Shown: positions 8,547 to 16,796 of the stretch, one piece after another | How positions within the stretch are numbered: position 1 is the first letter of the stretch | How the letters are laid out: each line of letters opens with the position of its first letter | Assembly: GCF_030249845.1 (NCBI RefSeq) | Contig: NZ_JANURM010000001.1 | Location: 62,001-126,000, forward strand | From: Campylobacter gastrosuis | GTDB taxonomy: Bacteria; Campylobacterota; Campylobacteria; Campylobacterales; Campylobacteraceae | Length of the DNA: 64,000 nt | Direction: 5' to 3' | The notes under the pieces: model-generated | Told to the model about the DNA's origin: nothing | The model's database searches: none | Seen by the model: only the letters and a program-made list of their open reading frames with translations | Position numbers and translations under genes: made by a program

Positions 8547-9866
8547 ATGAATTTATCCCTTAAAAAGCTAACTTTGCCTATTTTTATTGATATGCTTTTG
8601 CACTTTTTGACACTAATTATCAACACCTATATGGTTACAAAGGTAAGCATTCATCTTGTCGGTGCTATGGGTGCTGGCAATCAAGTAATGGATCTTTTTA
8701 TGACTATTTTTAGCTTTTTAAGCGTTGGGTGTTCTATCGTGGTCGCTCAGGCACTGGGTGCAAAAAATCAGCACTTAGCAAAACGTGCAATACACGCAAG
8801 TATCGCATTTAACACACTTCTTGGCGTTAGCTCGGCACTTTTTATCTACTTTTTTGGCGAGGAGATTTTAGAGCTTTTAAATGTGCCAAGTGAGCTTAGA
8901 AGCGACAGCTTTAACTACCTTCACATTCTTGGCTGGGCGTTGTGTTTTGACGGCATCGGTATGGTTATGGCTGCGATTTTAAGGGTTTATAACAGAGCTA
9001 CGGCTGTGATGTGCGTGTCGCTTTTGATGAATTTAATCACGCTTTTTGGCAATGCCATTGTGCTTTTTGGCTGGTTTGGGCTGCCAAATTTTGGGCTAAT
9101 TGGGGTTGCGTTTTCTACTATGATAGGGCGATTTGTTGGGCTAATCGTGCTATTTTTTATGATAAAACACCTTGCAAAAGTTCAAATTTACCTTAAACGG
9201 CTACTTAGCCTACCACTTGATATTTTGCGTAAAATTTTACACGTCGGTCTGCCAAGTGCTGGCGAAAATCTGCTTTGGATGGCTCAATATATGGTCGCAT
9301 TTAGCTTTGTTGCCTCAATGGGCGAGGCGTCCTTGTCGGTGCAGACTATCTACTTTCAAATTTCGCTTTTAATTATGCTTTGTGGGGCAAGTATCAGCGT
9401 GGCAAACGAGGTCATCGTTGGGCATTTGGTGGGCGCAAGGGAGTTTGAGAGTGCTTACAAAAGAGCCTTTGACGCCCTAAAATACGGCGTTATCGCCACT
9501 ACTGTGGTCGTGCTTGTGGTCTATTTTAGTAGAAATTTAATCGTCTTTGAGCTTGGTTTAAGTAGCGAGCTAAAAGAGATAATGCTGCCACTTTTTGCTC
9601 TTTCAATCGTTCTTGAAATCGGCAGGACGTTTAATATCGTAATAGTAAATGCCCTTCGTGCAAGTGGCGACGCTAGGTATCCGCTGATGACTGGCATCGC
9701 CTTTATGTGGGGGCTTAGCCTGCCACTTGGCTACTTTTTAGGCATTCATCTTGGTTATGGGATTATTGGCGTTTGGATTGGATTTTGTGCTGATGAGTGG
9801 GTTAGGGGGCTTGTAAATACTTGGCGTTGGAGAAGCAGAAAATGGCAGTCAAAACGGCTAGTTTAA
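8547..9866 (+). CDS. MATE family multidrug/cation exporter
   Basis: A 439-residue, 12-helix protein of the MatE superfamily. It has two related halves, with GAMGAGNQVMDLF and VAQALGAKNQHLAKRA in the first and VANEVIVGHLVGAREFESA in the second; the Gly/Ala-Gln/Gly-rich loops are characteristic. Members exchange Na+ or H+ for cationic drugs or metabolites. ATG 8547 is preferred over an upstream TTG because GAAAGG precedes it. Its 3' end overlaps the next gene by 25 bases. Confidence 0.9.
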   Translation: MNLSLKKLTLPIFIDMLLHFLTLIINTYMVTKVSIHLVGAMGAGNQVMDLFMTIFSFLSVGCSIVVAQALGAKNQHLAKRAIHASIAFNTLLGVSSALFIYFFGEEILELLNVPSELRSDSFNYLHILGWALCFDGIGMVMAAILRVYNRATAVMCVSLLMNLITLFGNAIVLFGWFGLPNFGLIGVAFSTMIGRFVGLIVLFFMIKHLAKVQIYLKRLLSLPLDILRKILHVGLPSAGENLLWMAQYMVAFSFVASMGEASLSVQTIYFQISLLIMLCGASISVANEVIVGHLVGAREFESAYKRAFDALKYGVIATTVVVLVVYFSRNLIVFELGLSSELKEIMLPLFALSIVLEIGRTFNIVIVNALRASGDARYPLMTGIAFMWGLSLPLGYFLGIHLGYGIIGVWIGFCADEWVRGLVNTWRWRSRKWQSKRLV

Positions 9867-10489
9867 GCTTTCTTGACTATAAAATCAGGGTAAATTTCAG
9901 GCGTGGTGTTAAAAATTTTCGCCTAAAAGTAGATGTTAGGGGCGAAATTTCGCTTACTTTGCCCTTTTATGCCACGCAAAAAGTGGCGTTTGAGTTTTTA
10001 GAAAAACACGCTTTGTGGCTTAAAAATACTCGTGAGAAAATTTTAAAAAATCAGCTAAAAGATGATGAAATTAGCTATCTTGGTAAAATTTACAAGCTAA
10101 AATTTAGCAAAAGTCTAAATGAAATTTTAATAAAAGATGATGAAATTTTGGCTAAAAGTTTAGATGCTTGGGAGAGATTTAGGCGTGAAAAGGCTAGTGA
10201 AATTTTTAATATTTATATCCAAAAATTCCTGCCATTTGTTAGAAAAAATATAAGCCACGTTACGATTAGAAGTATGAAAACTCGCTGGGGGAGCTGTAAC
10301 ACAAAAAAGGGCTATATAAATTTAAATCTAAATTTAATAGAAAAGAAACAAGAGCTAATTGAATATGTGGTTTTACACGAGCTAACTCACCTAATTTATG
10401 CAAATCATAAGCGTGAATTTTATGATTTTATCGCTAAAATTATGCCCGATTTTAAAGAGCGAGAAAGGGCATTAAACGCCAAAATTTAG
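9842..10489 (+). CDS. YgjP-like M48-related zinc metallopeptidase (DUF45)
   Basis: A soluble 215-residue protein of the YgjP/WLM-like group. It carries the zinc-protease motif HELTHLIYANH near residue 182, with a further downstream acidic region, and the family signature TRWGSCNTKKGYINLN just before it. The physiological substrate is unknown. ATG 9842 has GGAG nine bases upstream and lies inside the end of the MATE gene, so expression is coupled. It meets the MFS gene tail to tail with a four-base overlap. Confidence 0.88.
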   Translation: MAVKTASLSFLDYKIRVNFRRGVKNFRLKVDVRGEISLTLPFYATQKVAFEFLEKHALWLKNTREKILKNQLKDDEISYLGKIYKLKFSKSLNEILIKDDEILAKSLDAWERFRREKASEIFNIYIQKFLPFVRKNISHVTIRSMKTRWGSCNTKKGYINLNLNLIEKKQELIEYVVLHELTHLIYANHKREFYDFIAKIMPDFKERERALNAKI

Positions 10490-11685
10490 CCCTTTATATC
10501 ATAAATTTTTGAAATTTTATGATAGTAAAACGCCCCAATGAAAAACGCAACGCCCATAAGTGCTGTAATCGCCCAAAGTGCAATGCCATTTTTAAACAAA
10601 AAGCCAATAAAAAGTGAAGTGAGAGTGCTAAACGCAAGAAAAATCATATCGTTATAAGCGATAACTCGTCCGTAAAATTTCTCATCGCAGTTTTGTAAAA
10701 TCAGCGTGTAAGTGAAGCTCCAAAGCGTTGATGTGAAAAATCCAGCGCAAAACATACCGATAAATCCGCTGTAAAAATTAAACTGCAAAATCGCCCAAAT
10801 AATGATGCCAAGCCCCTGAAAAACGTAGAAGTAGCTTAAATTTTCTTTTGTGATAAAACGGCTTAAAATCGCAGGTGCTATCATCAAAGCCACTGCTCTT
10901 GAAGCGTTTGTAAGTCCGATAACAAGCGAAACAGAAAGTAAATGAGCGTATTTATAATCAGCCAAAAGCGCGATGAGAGCGTCATAAGCGGTAATACCAA
11001 CAAAGGCGTGAAGCACGAGCAGGTGCAAGATTAGCCTATGTTTTTTGATGTAGTTTAGCCCCTCTTTTAGCATAGTTATTGCCTTTTGTGGGGCGTTTTT
11101 AACAAGGCTAGGCACCTTTAAACCAAACAAAAAGTAAAAGCCAACAAGATATAAACAAAAATCAAATAAAAATGCCATTTTTATCCCAAAAAAGTGGATA
11201 AAAATCCCAGCCAAACCCATACCAGCCGAATATGCGACTGCCCAGATGATTGAGTGGATTTCGTTAGCTAGTTTTAGCTCGTTTTCGTTTAAAATTTTTG
11301 GTAGCAGGCTCATTTCGGCTTGAAAATATATCGTTCCAACGCCCATACGAATGAAAATCAGCGTCAAAAGTAGCCACAAAAGCGAGAGGCTGTCAATAAA
11401 AAGTAGCATTAAAACCGAGATGGCTTCAACCAGCGTCATCGTCAAAAGCATTGGTTTTGGGCTAAATTTATCTATTAAAATCCCGCTAAATGGGGCTAAA
11501 ATAATGCCCGGCAAAAACGCCATCGCCGCACTTATCGTAATAACCCAAATGGGGGCATTAAGCTTGATAAGTAGCGTAAAAATGCCTGTGTGAGAGAACC
11601 AAGCAGCAAAGTAGCAGATGAGCTGAACTATGCTGATGATACGAAAATTTCTATCTTTTTTAAGTAGTAAAATGTATTTTTGCAA
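10486..11685 (-). CDS. MFS transporter, EntS-like
   Basis: A 399-residue major facilitator with 12 predicted helices. The loop-2/3 motif appears as FSGILIDKFSPKPML, the conserved D-R/K motif A of MFS drug exporters, and the overall shape resembles the EntS/MdtH group (export of siderophores or drugs). No substrate evidence is present and no siderophore genes are nearby. It stands between the metallopeptidase gene (convergent) and a 213-base gap. Confidence 0.82.
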   Translation of the reverse strand: MQKYILLLKKDRNFRIISIVQLICYFAAWFSHTGIFTLLIKLNAPIWVITISAAMAFLPGIILAPFSGILIDKFSPKPMLLTMTLVEAISVLMLLFIDSLSLLWLLLTLIFIRMGVGTIYFQAEMSLLPKILNENELKLANEIHSIIWAVAYSAGMGLAGIFIHFFGIKMAFLFDFCLYLVGFYFLFGLKVPSLVKNAPQKAITMLKEGLNYIKKHRLILHLLVLHAFVGITAYDALIALLADYKYAHLLSVSLVIGLTNASRAVALMIAPAILSRFITKENLSYFYVFQGLGIIIWAILQFNFYSGFIGMFCAGFFTSTLWSFTYTLILQNCDEKFYGRVIAYNDMIFLAFSTLTSLFIGFLFKNGIALWAITALMGVAFFIGAFYYHKISKIYDIKG

Positions 11686-11898
11686 GTAAAATCCTATAAT
11701 TTTTAGCGAAGTTTAGTTTTTCTAGCCTTATATTTTGATAAGTTTTTGCATTTTGTTTTGGTTTAGCAAAGGTTTTGAACTTTTAATTAAGCCCATTTTG
11801 GATAATTTTTATTATAAAATCTAGAATTTTGACTTTTAAATAGTTTAAAAAATGTATAAATTTTAAACGTAAAAGCGAGTTTTAAGAGGCAAATTTAG
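11686..11898. other. AT-rich gap without recognisable genes
   Basis: A non-coding stretch between the MFS gene and the WbqC-like gene, both on the minus strand. It must contain the MFS promoter. I see no clear terminator, RNA or repeat in it. Confidence 0.4.
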
Positions 11899-12645
11899 CT
11901 AAATCGCCTCCTTGTGTGATTTTAAAAAGTCGTCCGACCCCCCCCCATTTTGTAAAAATACCTCATTAAATGCCGATTTTGGATCTTTTATATTAAATAA
12001 AAAATCAATAATACCCAAATACGGCACAAAATTTTTACCTTGTTGTTTGTAAATTGGGTGAGCAAAATTCAAATACTCTATTTTGATTTTATTATCGTTA
12101 AAAATTTGTTTTGAATGCTCGCTTTGGAGATAGTTTCTTGAACCCTCTGGCGAAAGATAGCTATCTGCGTTTAAACTTAAACAAATTTCAAGTAGCAAAT
12201 CCTCACGTTTTGCGTTTGACAAATTTAGCTTACTAGCACGATAAATAGGAGTATAAATACCTAAATCACTCATAAATTTTTTAATAAGATTTATGTTAAA
12301 ATCGGATAAATTTTCATTTACAAATAGCTCATTTTTTAAAAATTCAAAGTAATTTTTAAAATTTATTGATTTTGAGTAGGTGTGATGAATTGTATTTAAA
12401 ATTTTCTCTCGCCATTTTGGTTCTTTTGATAGTAAAATATCGTTTATTTGGGTCTTTTGGGGAGATTTTTGACAGCAAAGAGATAAGAAAAACTCCTTAT
12501 CATTTAGCTTAATTTTATTTCTACTTTGCCAGCTTCGCCTTTCAAACTGAACACTATCTAAGAATACAAATTTATCAACGCTTTTTATTATATAAAAATA
12601 GCCTAGCCAAGGCAAAAAAGTTGGTTGCATAATGGCTATTTTCAT
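11899..12645 (-). CDS. WbqC-like family protein with C-terminal poly-G tract
   Basis: A 248-residue WbqC-family protein, recognised by its start MKIAIMQPTFLPWLGYFYI and by ERRSWQSRNKIK. Members lie in O-antigen, capsule or glycosylation loci and are thought to modify activated sugars; the exact reaction is not settled. A run of nine G (plus-strand C, 11938-11946) encodes NGGGS about 16 residues before the stop. Loss of one G would end the protein early with RTTF; gain of one would extend it. It overlaps the upstream methyltransferase by four bases, indicating a surface-modification operon. Confidence 0.8.
   Translation of the reverse strand: MKIAIMQPTFLPWLGYFYIIKSVDKFVFLDSVQFERRSWQSRNKIKLNDKEFFLSLCCQKSPQKTQINDILLSKEPKWREKILNTIHHTYSKSINFKNYFEFLKNELFVNENLSDFNINLIKKFMSDLGIYTPIYRASKLNLSNAKREDLLLEICLSLNADSYLSPEGSRNYLQSEHSKQIFNDNKIKIEYLNFAHPIYKQQGKNFVPYLGIIDFLFNIKDPKSAFNEVFLQNGGGSDDFLKSHKEAI
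11938..11946 (-). repeat. Poly-G (9) contingency tract in the WbqC-like gene
   Basis: Nine consecutive C on the plus strand (G on the coding strand). Runs of 8 or more G/C in low-GC Campylobacter genomes are hot spots for slipped-strand mispairing. In this register the gene is full length. Confidence 0.85.
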
Positions 12646-13313
12646 AAAATTCTCCCATAAATTACAATATCGCTATCGTTTATTAAATATTCATTTTTCA
12701 TTATATTTGAACTCTCATAGGTTAAAATTTTAAAATCATTTAACGACAGCTCATTTTGCAAAATTTCAACTAATTCGTGCTCTTGGTAAAGCGTGTTTAA
12801 ACACCCAGCCTCGCCAGTGATATCGTAGTCATCAGCCATTTTAAAGCAGTTTTTCTCAACCATTTTGCCAATGCCATATCTAAAATCCCTAATGCTTCTT
12901 GTCCTTAGAAAAAATAGTGCGTTTGGTTTGTAAATTTTATTCTCTTTTAATAGCCTTAAAAGCCTTATAAAATCGGCTCTTAAAAAGTAATTTATGACAT
13001 TTGGGATTAGTAAAATATCGGCGTTAAAATTTGCATTTTTGCTCACAAAATCAAACATATCACAAGCGTGAAATTCATAATTTTTGTAGCCAAAGACGTT
13101 TTTAAAATTATATTCGCCATTTTGTATGTTAATCGGATTTATATCAACTCCAACACAGCGGTTTTCGTAGCTTGAAAACAGACTTAGGTTGTTGCCGTTG
13201 CTACACGCTAGTTCTAGGACGTTTTGATTTGTTAGATTTTGCAAACCATTTTTAAAGAAAAAGTTAATGATTGCACTATCTGGGAATTTTAGACCCTTTA
13301 AATTTTTATACAT
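12642..13313 (-). CDS. Class I SAM-dependent methyltransferase (intact paralogue)
   Basis: A 223-residue methyltransferase. Motif I, VLELACSNGNNLSLF, is near residue 33; the acidic end of strand 2, CVGVDINPINI, and the motif IV-like region ADILLIPNVINYF follow. The partner gene is WbqC-like, so the substrate is probably a surface or flagellar sugar, possibly like the phase-variable capsule methyltransferases of C. jejuni; this is inference. It has a degenerate paralogue immediately upstream (13325-13989) but lacks that copy's poly-G tract; here the matching position reads KIYKPNALFF. Confidence 0.85.
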   Translation of the reverse strand: MYKNLKGLKFPDSAIINFFFKNGLQNLTNQNVLELACSNGNNLSLFSSYENRCVGVDINPINIQNGEYNFKNVFGYKNYEFHACDMFDFVSKNANFNADILLIPNVINYFLRADFIRLLRLLKENKIYKPNALFFLRTRSIRDFRYGIGKMVEKNCFKMADDYDITGEAGCLNTLYQEHELVEILQNELSLNDFKILTYESSNIMKNEYLINDSDIVIYGRIL

Positions 13314-13324
13314 TTTTCTCCCTT

Positions 13325-13989
13325 TTAGTTGATTTTTCCGTAGATTATAATGTCGCTATCTTTGATATAAACGCCGTTTTTTACGTTTAAATTTTCGCTT
13401 GTTATGAGTGTGAAATTTCTAAGGTTTAATTTTTGTTTTAAAATCTCAACTAGCTCACTTTGACTATAACAAGCACAAATCAGCCCATTTTCGCCGCTAA
13501 ATTCATCGCTATCTAACAAAAACGTGCCGTTTTCTATCATCTTACCAAGTCCGTATCTATGGTCTTTTGTGCTTCTTGCTCTTAAAAATAGCCTGCTACC
13601 CCCCCCATATCCTGATTTTGGCGTAGGTTTGATAAAAGCTCGGTAAAATCGTGCTTTGTAATGTAGTTTATAACGTTTGGGATTAGTAAAATATCGGCTT
13701 TTATGCCATTTGTGTTTCTTGCAAAATCTCTCATATCGGCGTTAATGAAGCTGTAATTTTTAAATTTATATATGTTTTTGAAGTTAAAATTTGCATTTTT
13801 TATATTTGTCGCGTCTAGCTCAACGCCGATTGTTTCGTATCCGTAGCTTGCAAAAAGCGAGAGATTGTTGCCGTTATTAGAGCCTAATTCTAGGACTTTT
13901 TGCGGTGTTTTATCAAGATTATTTTTAAAAAAATATCTAATAAGCTCGGCATCTGGATACTTAAATCCTTTTAAATTTTTAATGTAAAT
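13325..13989 (-). pseudogene. Phase-variable methyltransferase paralogue, OFF (G8), non-standard ATT start
   Basis: Reading the minus strand from 13989 gives a protein parallel to the neighbouring methyltransferase: KNLKGFKYPDAELIRYFF, VLELGSNNGNNLSLFASYG, ADILLIPNVINYI, then DMGG. At the run of eight G the frame breaks and ends in YF-stop; the C-terminal part (ARSTKDHRYGLGKMIENG to the end at 13325) continues in another frame. Nine G would restore one frame of 222 codons including the stop. The start codon aligned with the paralogue's ATG is ATT, well spaced from AAAAAGGA, with an in-frame TAA four codons upstream. It may therefore be weakly translated or dead even when in frame. Confidence 0.8.
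13599..13606 (-). repeat. Poly-G (8) contingency tract in the second methyltransferase
   Basis: Eight C on the plus strand; G9 restores the reading frame, G8 truncates it. Typical phase-variation tract. Confidence 0.85.
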
Positions 13990-14060
13990 TTTATATCCTT
14001 TTTACAATTTGTTAAGCGGTTATTGTAGTTAAATTAATATTAAATTTAAATAAGAAGTGC

Positions 14061-14087
14061 TTTGGGGTGTTTGGGGTGTTTGGGGTG
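14061..14087. repeat. Three perfect copies of a 9-bp tandem repeat
   Basis: TTTGGGGTG is repeated three times without interruption in an otherwise AT-rich gap. It lies 72-98 bases upstream of the ATT start of the OFF methyltransferase, where a promoter would be expected. Copy-number change here could alter promoter spacing. Confidence 0.8.
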
Positions 14088-14278
14088 TAATTTAAGTTAT
14101 TGTTTTTGTTTGGTAAAATTTACCAAAAGTGAGAGAATATAAAATCTAAGGTTTAACAGGGATAAAATTTAGCAAAGCACCAAGCCATTAAAATAAAATT
14201 TTTATTAAATTGTCTGTTTAGTGACTTGCTCGCTTTGGTGTGTGATTAGAATTGTTAGCAATTATCTGCTTTTATTGT

Positions 14279-14944
14279 CTAAATCCCGCCAAAACGGCGA
14301 TTTTTGCCTTTAAATTCGCTTACGATTTTTGCTAATTCATCTTGGTTAAAATCAGGCCAAAGTGTGTCTGTAAAGGCGAGTTCGGCGTAACTTGCTTGCC
14401 AAAGCATAAAATTTGAAAGCCTTTTTTCGCCACCAGTTCTAACCAAAAGGTCAATATCAGCACTCTCATCAAGGGCGTTTGTGATAGAATTTTCTGAAAT
14501 TTCGCTATTTTTTAATGAATTTATAACACGAACCAGCTCGTCACGACTGCCGTAATTTATCGCTAGGTTTAATTTTAGTTTATTATTTGTTTTAGTTAGC
14601 TCTTTTAGCGTTAAAATTTCAACCTTTAAATCATCACTAAAAGGCGTAATGTCGCCGATTGCATTAAAAAAAATCCCGTTTTTTACAAATTTTTCGCGTC
14701 TAGAGATTAGAAATTCTTTTAAAAGCTTCATTAAAAAATCAACTTCACTCTTTGGACGCTTCCAATTTTCGGTGCTAAACGCATAAAGGCTTAGAATTTC
14801 AATGCCATTATTTATGCAAAACTCACACATCGCCTCAACCGCCAACGCACCCACTTCGTGTCCTTTTGTGCGGATAAAGCCACGCTTTTTAGCCCATCTG
14901 CCGTTGCCGTCCATTATGATTGCTAGGTGTTTTAGTTCGTTCAT
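14279..14944 (-). CDS. uppS: Undecaprenyl diphosphate synthase
   Basis: A cis-prenyltransferase that adds isoprenyl units to farnesyl diphosphate, making the C55 lipid carrier for peptidoglycan, LOS/capsule and N-glycan synthesis. It carries the signature MDGNGRWAKKRG with the catalytic Asp near residue 11, the substrate motif FSTENWKRP, and the C-terminal DLLVRTGGEKRLSNFMLWQ. At 221 residues it is slightly short but complete. It is the last gene of the glmU-coaBC-unknown-uppS minus-strand operon, with 2 bases between it and the previous gene. Confidence 0.96.
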   Translation of the reverse strand: MNELKHLAIIMDGNGRWAKKRGFIRTKGHEVGALAVEAMCEFCINNGIEILSLYAFSTENWKRPKSEVDFLMKLLKEFLISRREKFVKNGIFFNAIGDITPFSDDLKVEILTLKELTKTNNKLKLNLAINYGSRDELVRVINSLKNSEISENSITNALDESADIDLLVRTGGEKRLSNFMLWQASYAELAFTDTLWPDFNQDELAKIVSEFKGKNRRFGGI

Positions 14945-14946
14945 TA

Positions 14947-15627
14947 CTAGCCCTTAAAATCAATCAAATTTTCATTTTTACCTAAAAGTGGCAAGACATT
15001 TGAAATTTCTACATTTAGGTTAAACTCAGCACTTAACAAACTTGCTACTTTTTTAAATGGAGTTTTAATGCTTATTAAATTAGAAGCATTAAAAGTAAAA
15101 AGAAGCGGGGCAAAATTTGAAAAAACTAGGTAAATTTCACTATTTTTTGCCCCATTTTTTAGCTCAAAAATGCCAAAATTTTCATTATAAATAAATGGTA
15201 TGTAAATGATACCTTTTGATAAAGCCAAAAGCATATTGCTAAATCCGCTAAATTCGTGCTTTGAGTTTGAGTTAATAAGTGCATTTTTTAAATAATTACT
15301 AAACCAAGCGGTATCTGGCTCGTTAATTAGCCTTTCAATCAAACTAAGCCCGTCGTTTAAGACAAAGCTATCAAATTTTGGCTTTTCTAAAAGGTTGCTA
15401 ATTACGATATTTTGAGCGCCATTTTCAATTTCGCCCCAGTAGTTTTGCCCTACATTTAGCGATTTTACGCTTCTTGTGCTGATACTTTGGTTTGCAAATT
15501 TTAAGATATAGCGGTTAAATCCGACTTTCTCGCTTACAAGTATGCTAACTGGCAAAGATGTGTTTAAATGTATCGTTTTTGCCTGATTTGTGGCTACTTT
15601 TTGCACCTTTGAGATAGCATTTATCAT
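14947..15627 (-). CDS. Conserved Campylobacter protein of unknown function in the uppS-coaBC operon
   Basis: A 226-residue protein with no membrane segment and no motif I recognise. It is beta-rich in the N-terminal half and has a C-terminal region with FSNFAPLLFTFNASNLISIK. As I recall, C. jejuni also has an uncharacterised gene between dfp/coaBC and uppS (Cj0823), so the position looks conserved. It overlaps coaBC by four bases and precedes uppS by two. Confidence 0.7.
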   Translation of the reverse strand: MINAISKVQKVATNQAKTIHLNTSLPVSILVSEKVGFNRYILKFANQSISTRSVKSLNVGQNYWGEIENGAQNIVISNLLEKPKFDSFVLNDGLSLIERLINEPDTAWFSNYLKNALINSNSKHEFSGFSNMLLALSKGIIYIPFIYNENFGIFELKNGAKNSEIYLVFSNFAPLLFTFNASNLISIKTPFKKVASLLSAEFNLNVEISNVLPLLGKNENLIDFKG

Positions 15628-16796
15628 AAATTACTAGCCAAATTTGCAATTTTTAAAGCGATATTTGACTTATCATCAAGCCCTAAATCAACGCTCTCAT
15701 TTTGAGTGATAAATTTCACTTCGTTTTTATCGCTACCAAAGCCGTTTTGACTACCCAAAATATTTAAACAAACGGCGTTTAGCCCCTTGTTTTTTAGCAT
15801 ATCTTTGGCGTTTTGCTCTGCGTTTTGTGCGTTTGTTTCAAGTTTAAAGCCGATTTTTTGGCATTTAAAGCCTTTTAATTCGCTCAAAATATCTAAATTT
15901 TTAACAAGCTTTAAGCTCCACTCATCGCCAAGCTCTGATTTTTTAAGCTTACCGCTAAAAATTTTATCGCTTACGTAGTCACTAACCGCCGCGCTCATCA
16001 CGAGCAAATTGGCATTTTCGCACTCATCTTTACAAAGTGATAAAAGCTCTTTTGTGCTTGTAAATTTACTGGTTTTATATGGCAAATTTTCATAAACTAC
16101 GCTTGAAATTAGGCTGACATTGGCTCCTAAAAAATAAAATGCGTCCGCTAATGCCTTTGCCATTTTGCCACTTGAAAAATTGCTAATAGCTCTAACGTCA
16201 TCAATCTTTTCACTCGTTGCGCCGCCAGTGATTACGACATTTTTGCCCTGAAATTTGGTCTCACACAATGCTCTTTTTACTTCGTAAATTATTGTATCTA
16301 CGTCTGCTAACGCACCACGCCCAAGGTCGCCACAAGCTAGAATTTTAGTCAGTGGCTCAATGATTTTAACGCCATTTTGTCTTAAAATTTCAAAGCTTCT
16401 TTGTGTGGCGAAATTTTCAAGCATTTTGTTGTTTGCAGCTGGTGCGATTAGGATTTTAGCGTCGGTTGCAAGCAAAGTCTGCATAAAAACGCTAGTTGCG
16501 ACGCCGTTTGCTAAGCAGTTTATCGTATTTGCCGAGGCTGGAGCGATTAGGACTAGGTCGGCTTTTGCGTATTCTATGTGGCTTACTTTATTTTGCCAGT
16601 CTTCATTGCCAGTGTATAAAATTGGGTGGTTTGTGAGTGCTTCAAAGCTTAGGGGATTTGTAAATTTTAATGCTCCGTCGCTTAGCATTACACGCACGTC
16701 AGCACCTAGTTTTTTAAGGCGTGAGAGTATCTCATAAGCCTTGTAAAACGATACCGAGCCACAAACTGCGAGCAGAATTTTTTTGTCTTTAAGCAT
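15624..16796 (-). CDS. coaBC: Bifunctional phosphopantothenoylcysteine decarboxylase / phosphopantothenate-cysteine ligase
   Basis: Catalyses steps two and three of coenzyme A synthesis from 4'-phosphopantothenate. The N-terminal flavoprotein CoaC part (residues 1-180) shows AVCGSVSFYKAYE, HIEYAKADLVLIAPASANT (active-site His), the PAANNKM substrate motif (ours for PxMNxxMW) and ACGDLGRGALAD. The C-terminal CoaB part starts at VVITGGATSEKIDDVRAI and contains SGKMAKALADA and MSAAVSDY. The ATG at 16796 overlaps the glmU stop; a TTG four codons upstream is less likely. 390 residues. Confidence 0.94.
   Translation of the reverse strand: MLKDKKILLAVCGSVSFYKAYEILSRLKKLGADVRVMLSDGALKFTNPLSFEALTNHPILYTGNEDWQNKVSHIEYAKADLVLIAPASANTINCLANGVATSVFMQTLLATDAKILIAPAANNKMLENFATQRSFEILRQNGVKIIEPLTKILACGDLGRGALADVDTIIYEVKRALCETKFQGKNVVITGGATSEKIDDVRAISNFSSGKMAKALADAFYFLGANVSLISSVVYENLPYKTSKFTSTKELLSLCKDECENANLLVMSAAVSDYVSDKIFSGKLKKSELGDEWSLKLVKNLDILSELKGFKCQKIGFKLETNAQNAEQNAKDMLKNKGLNAVCLNILGSQNGFGSDKNEVKFITQNESVDLGLDDKSNIALKIANLASNL

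Noticed and set aside
13325..13540. A stand-alone 71-residue gene
   Set aside because: It is the C-terminal third of the frameshifted methyltransferase; its ATG is an internal Met of the family alignment and has no Shine-Dalgarno.
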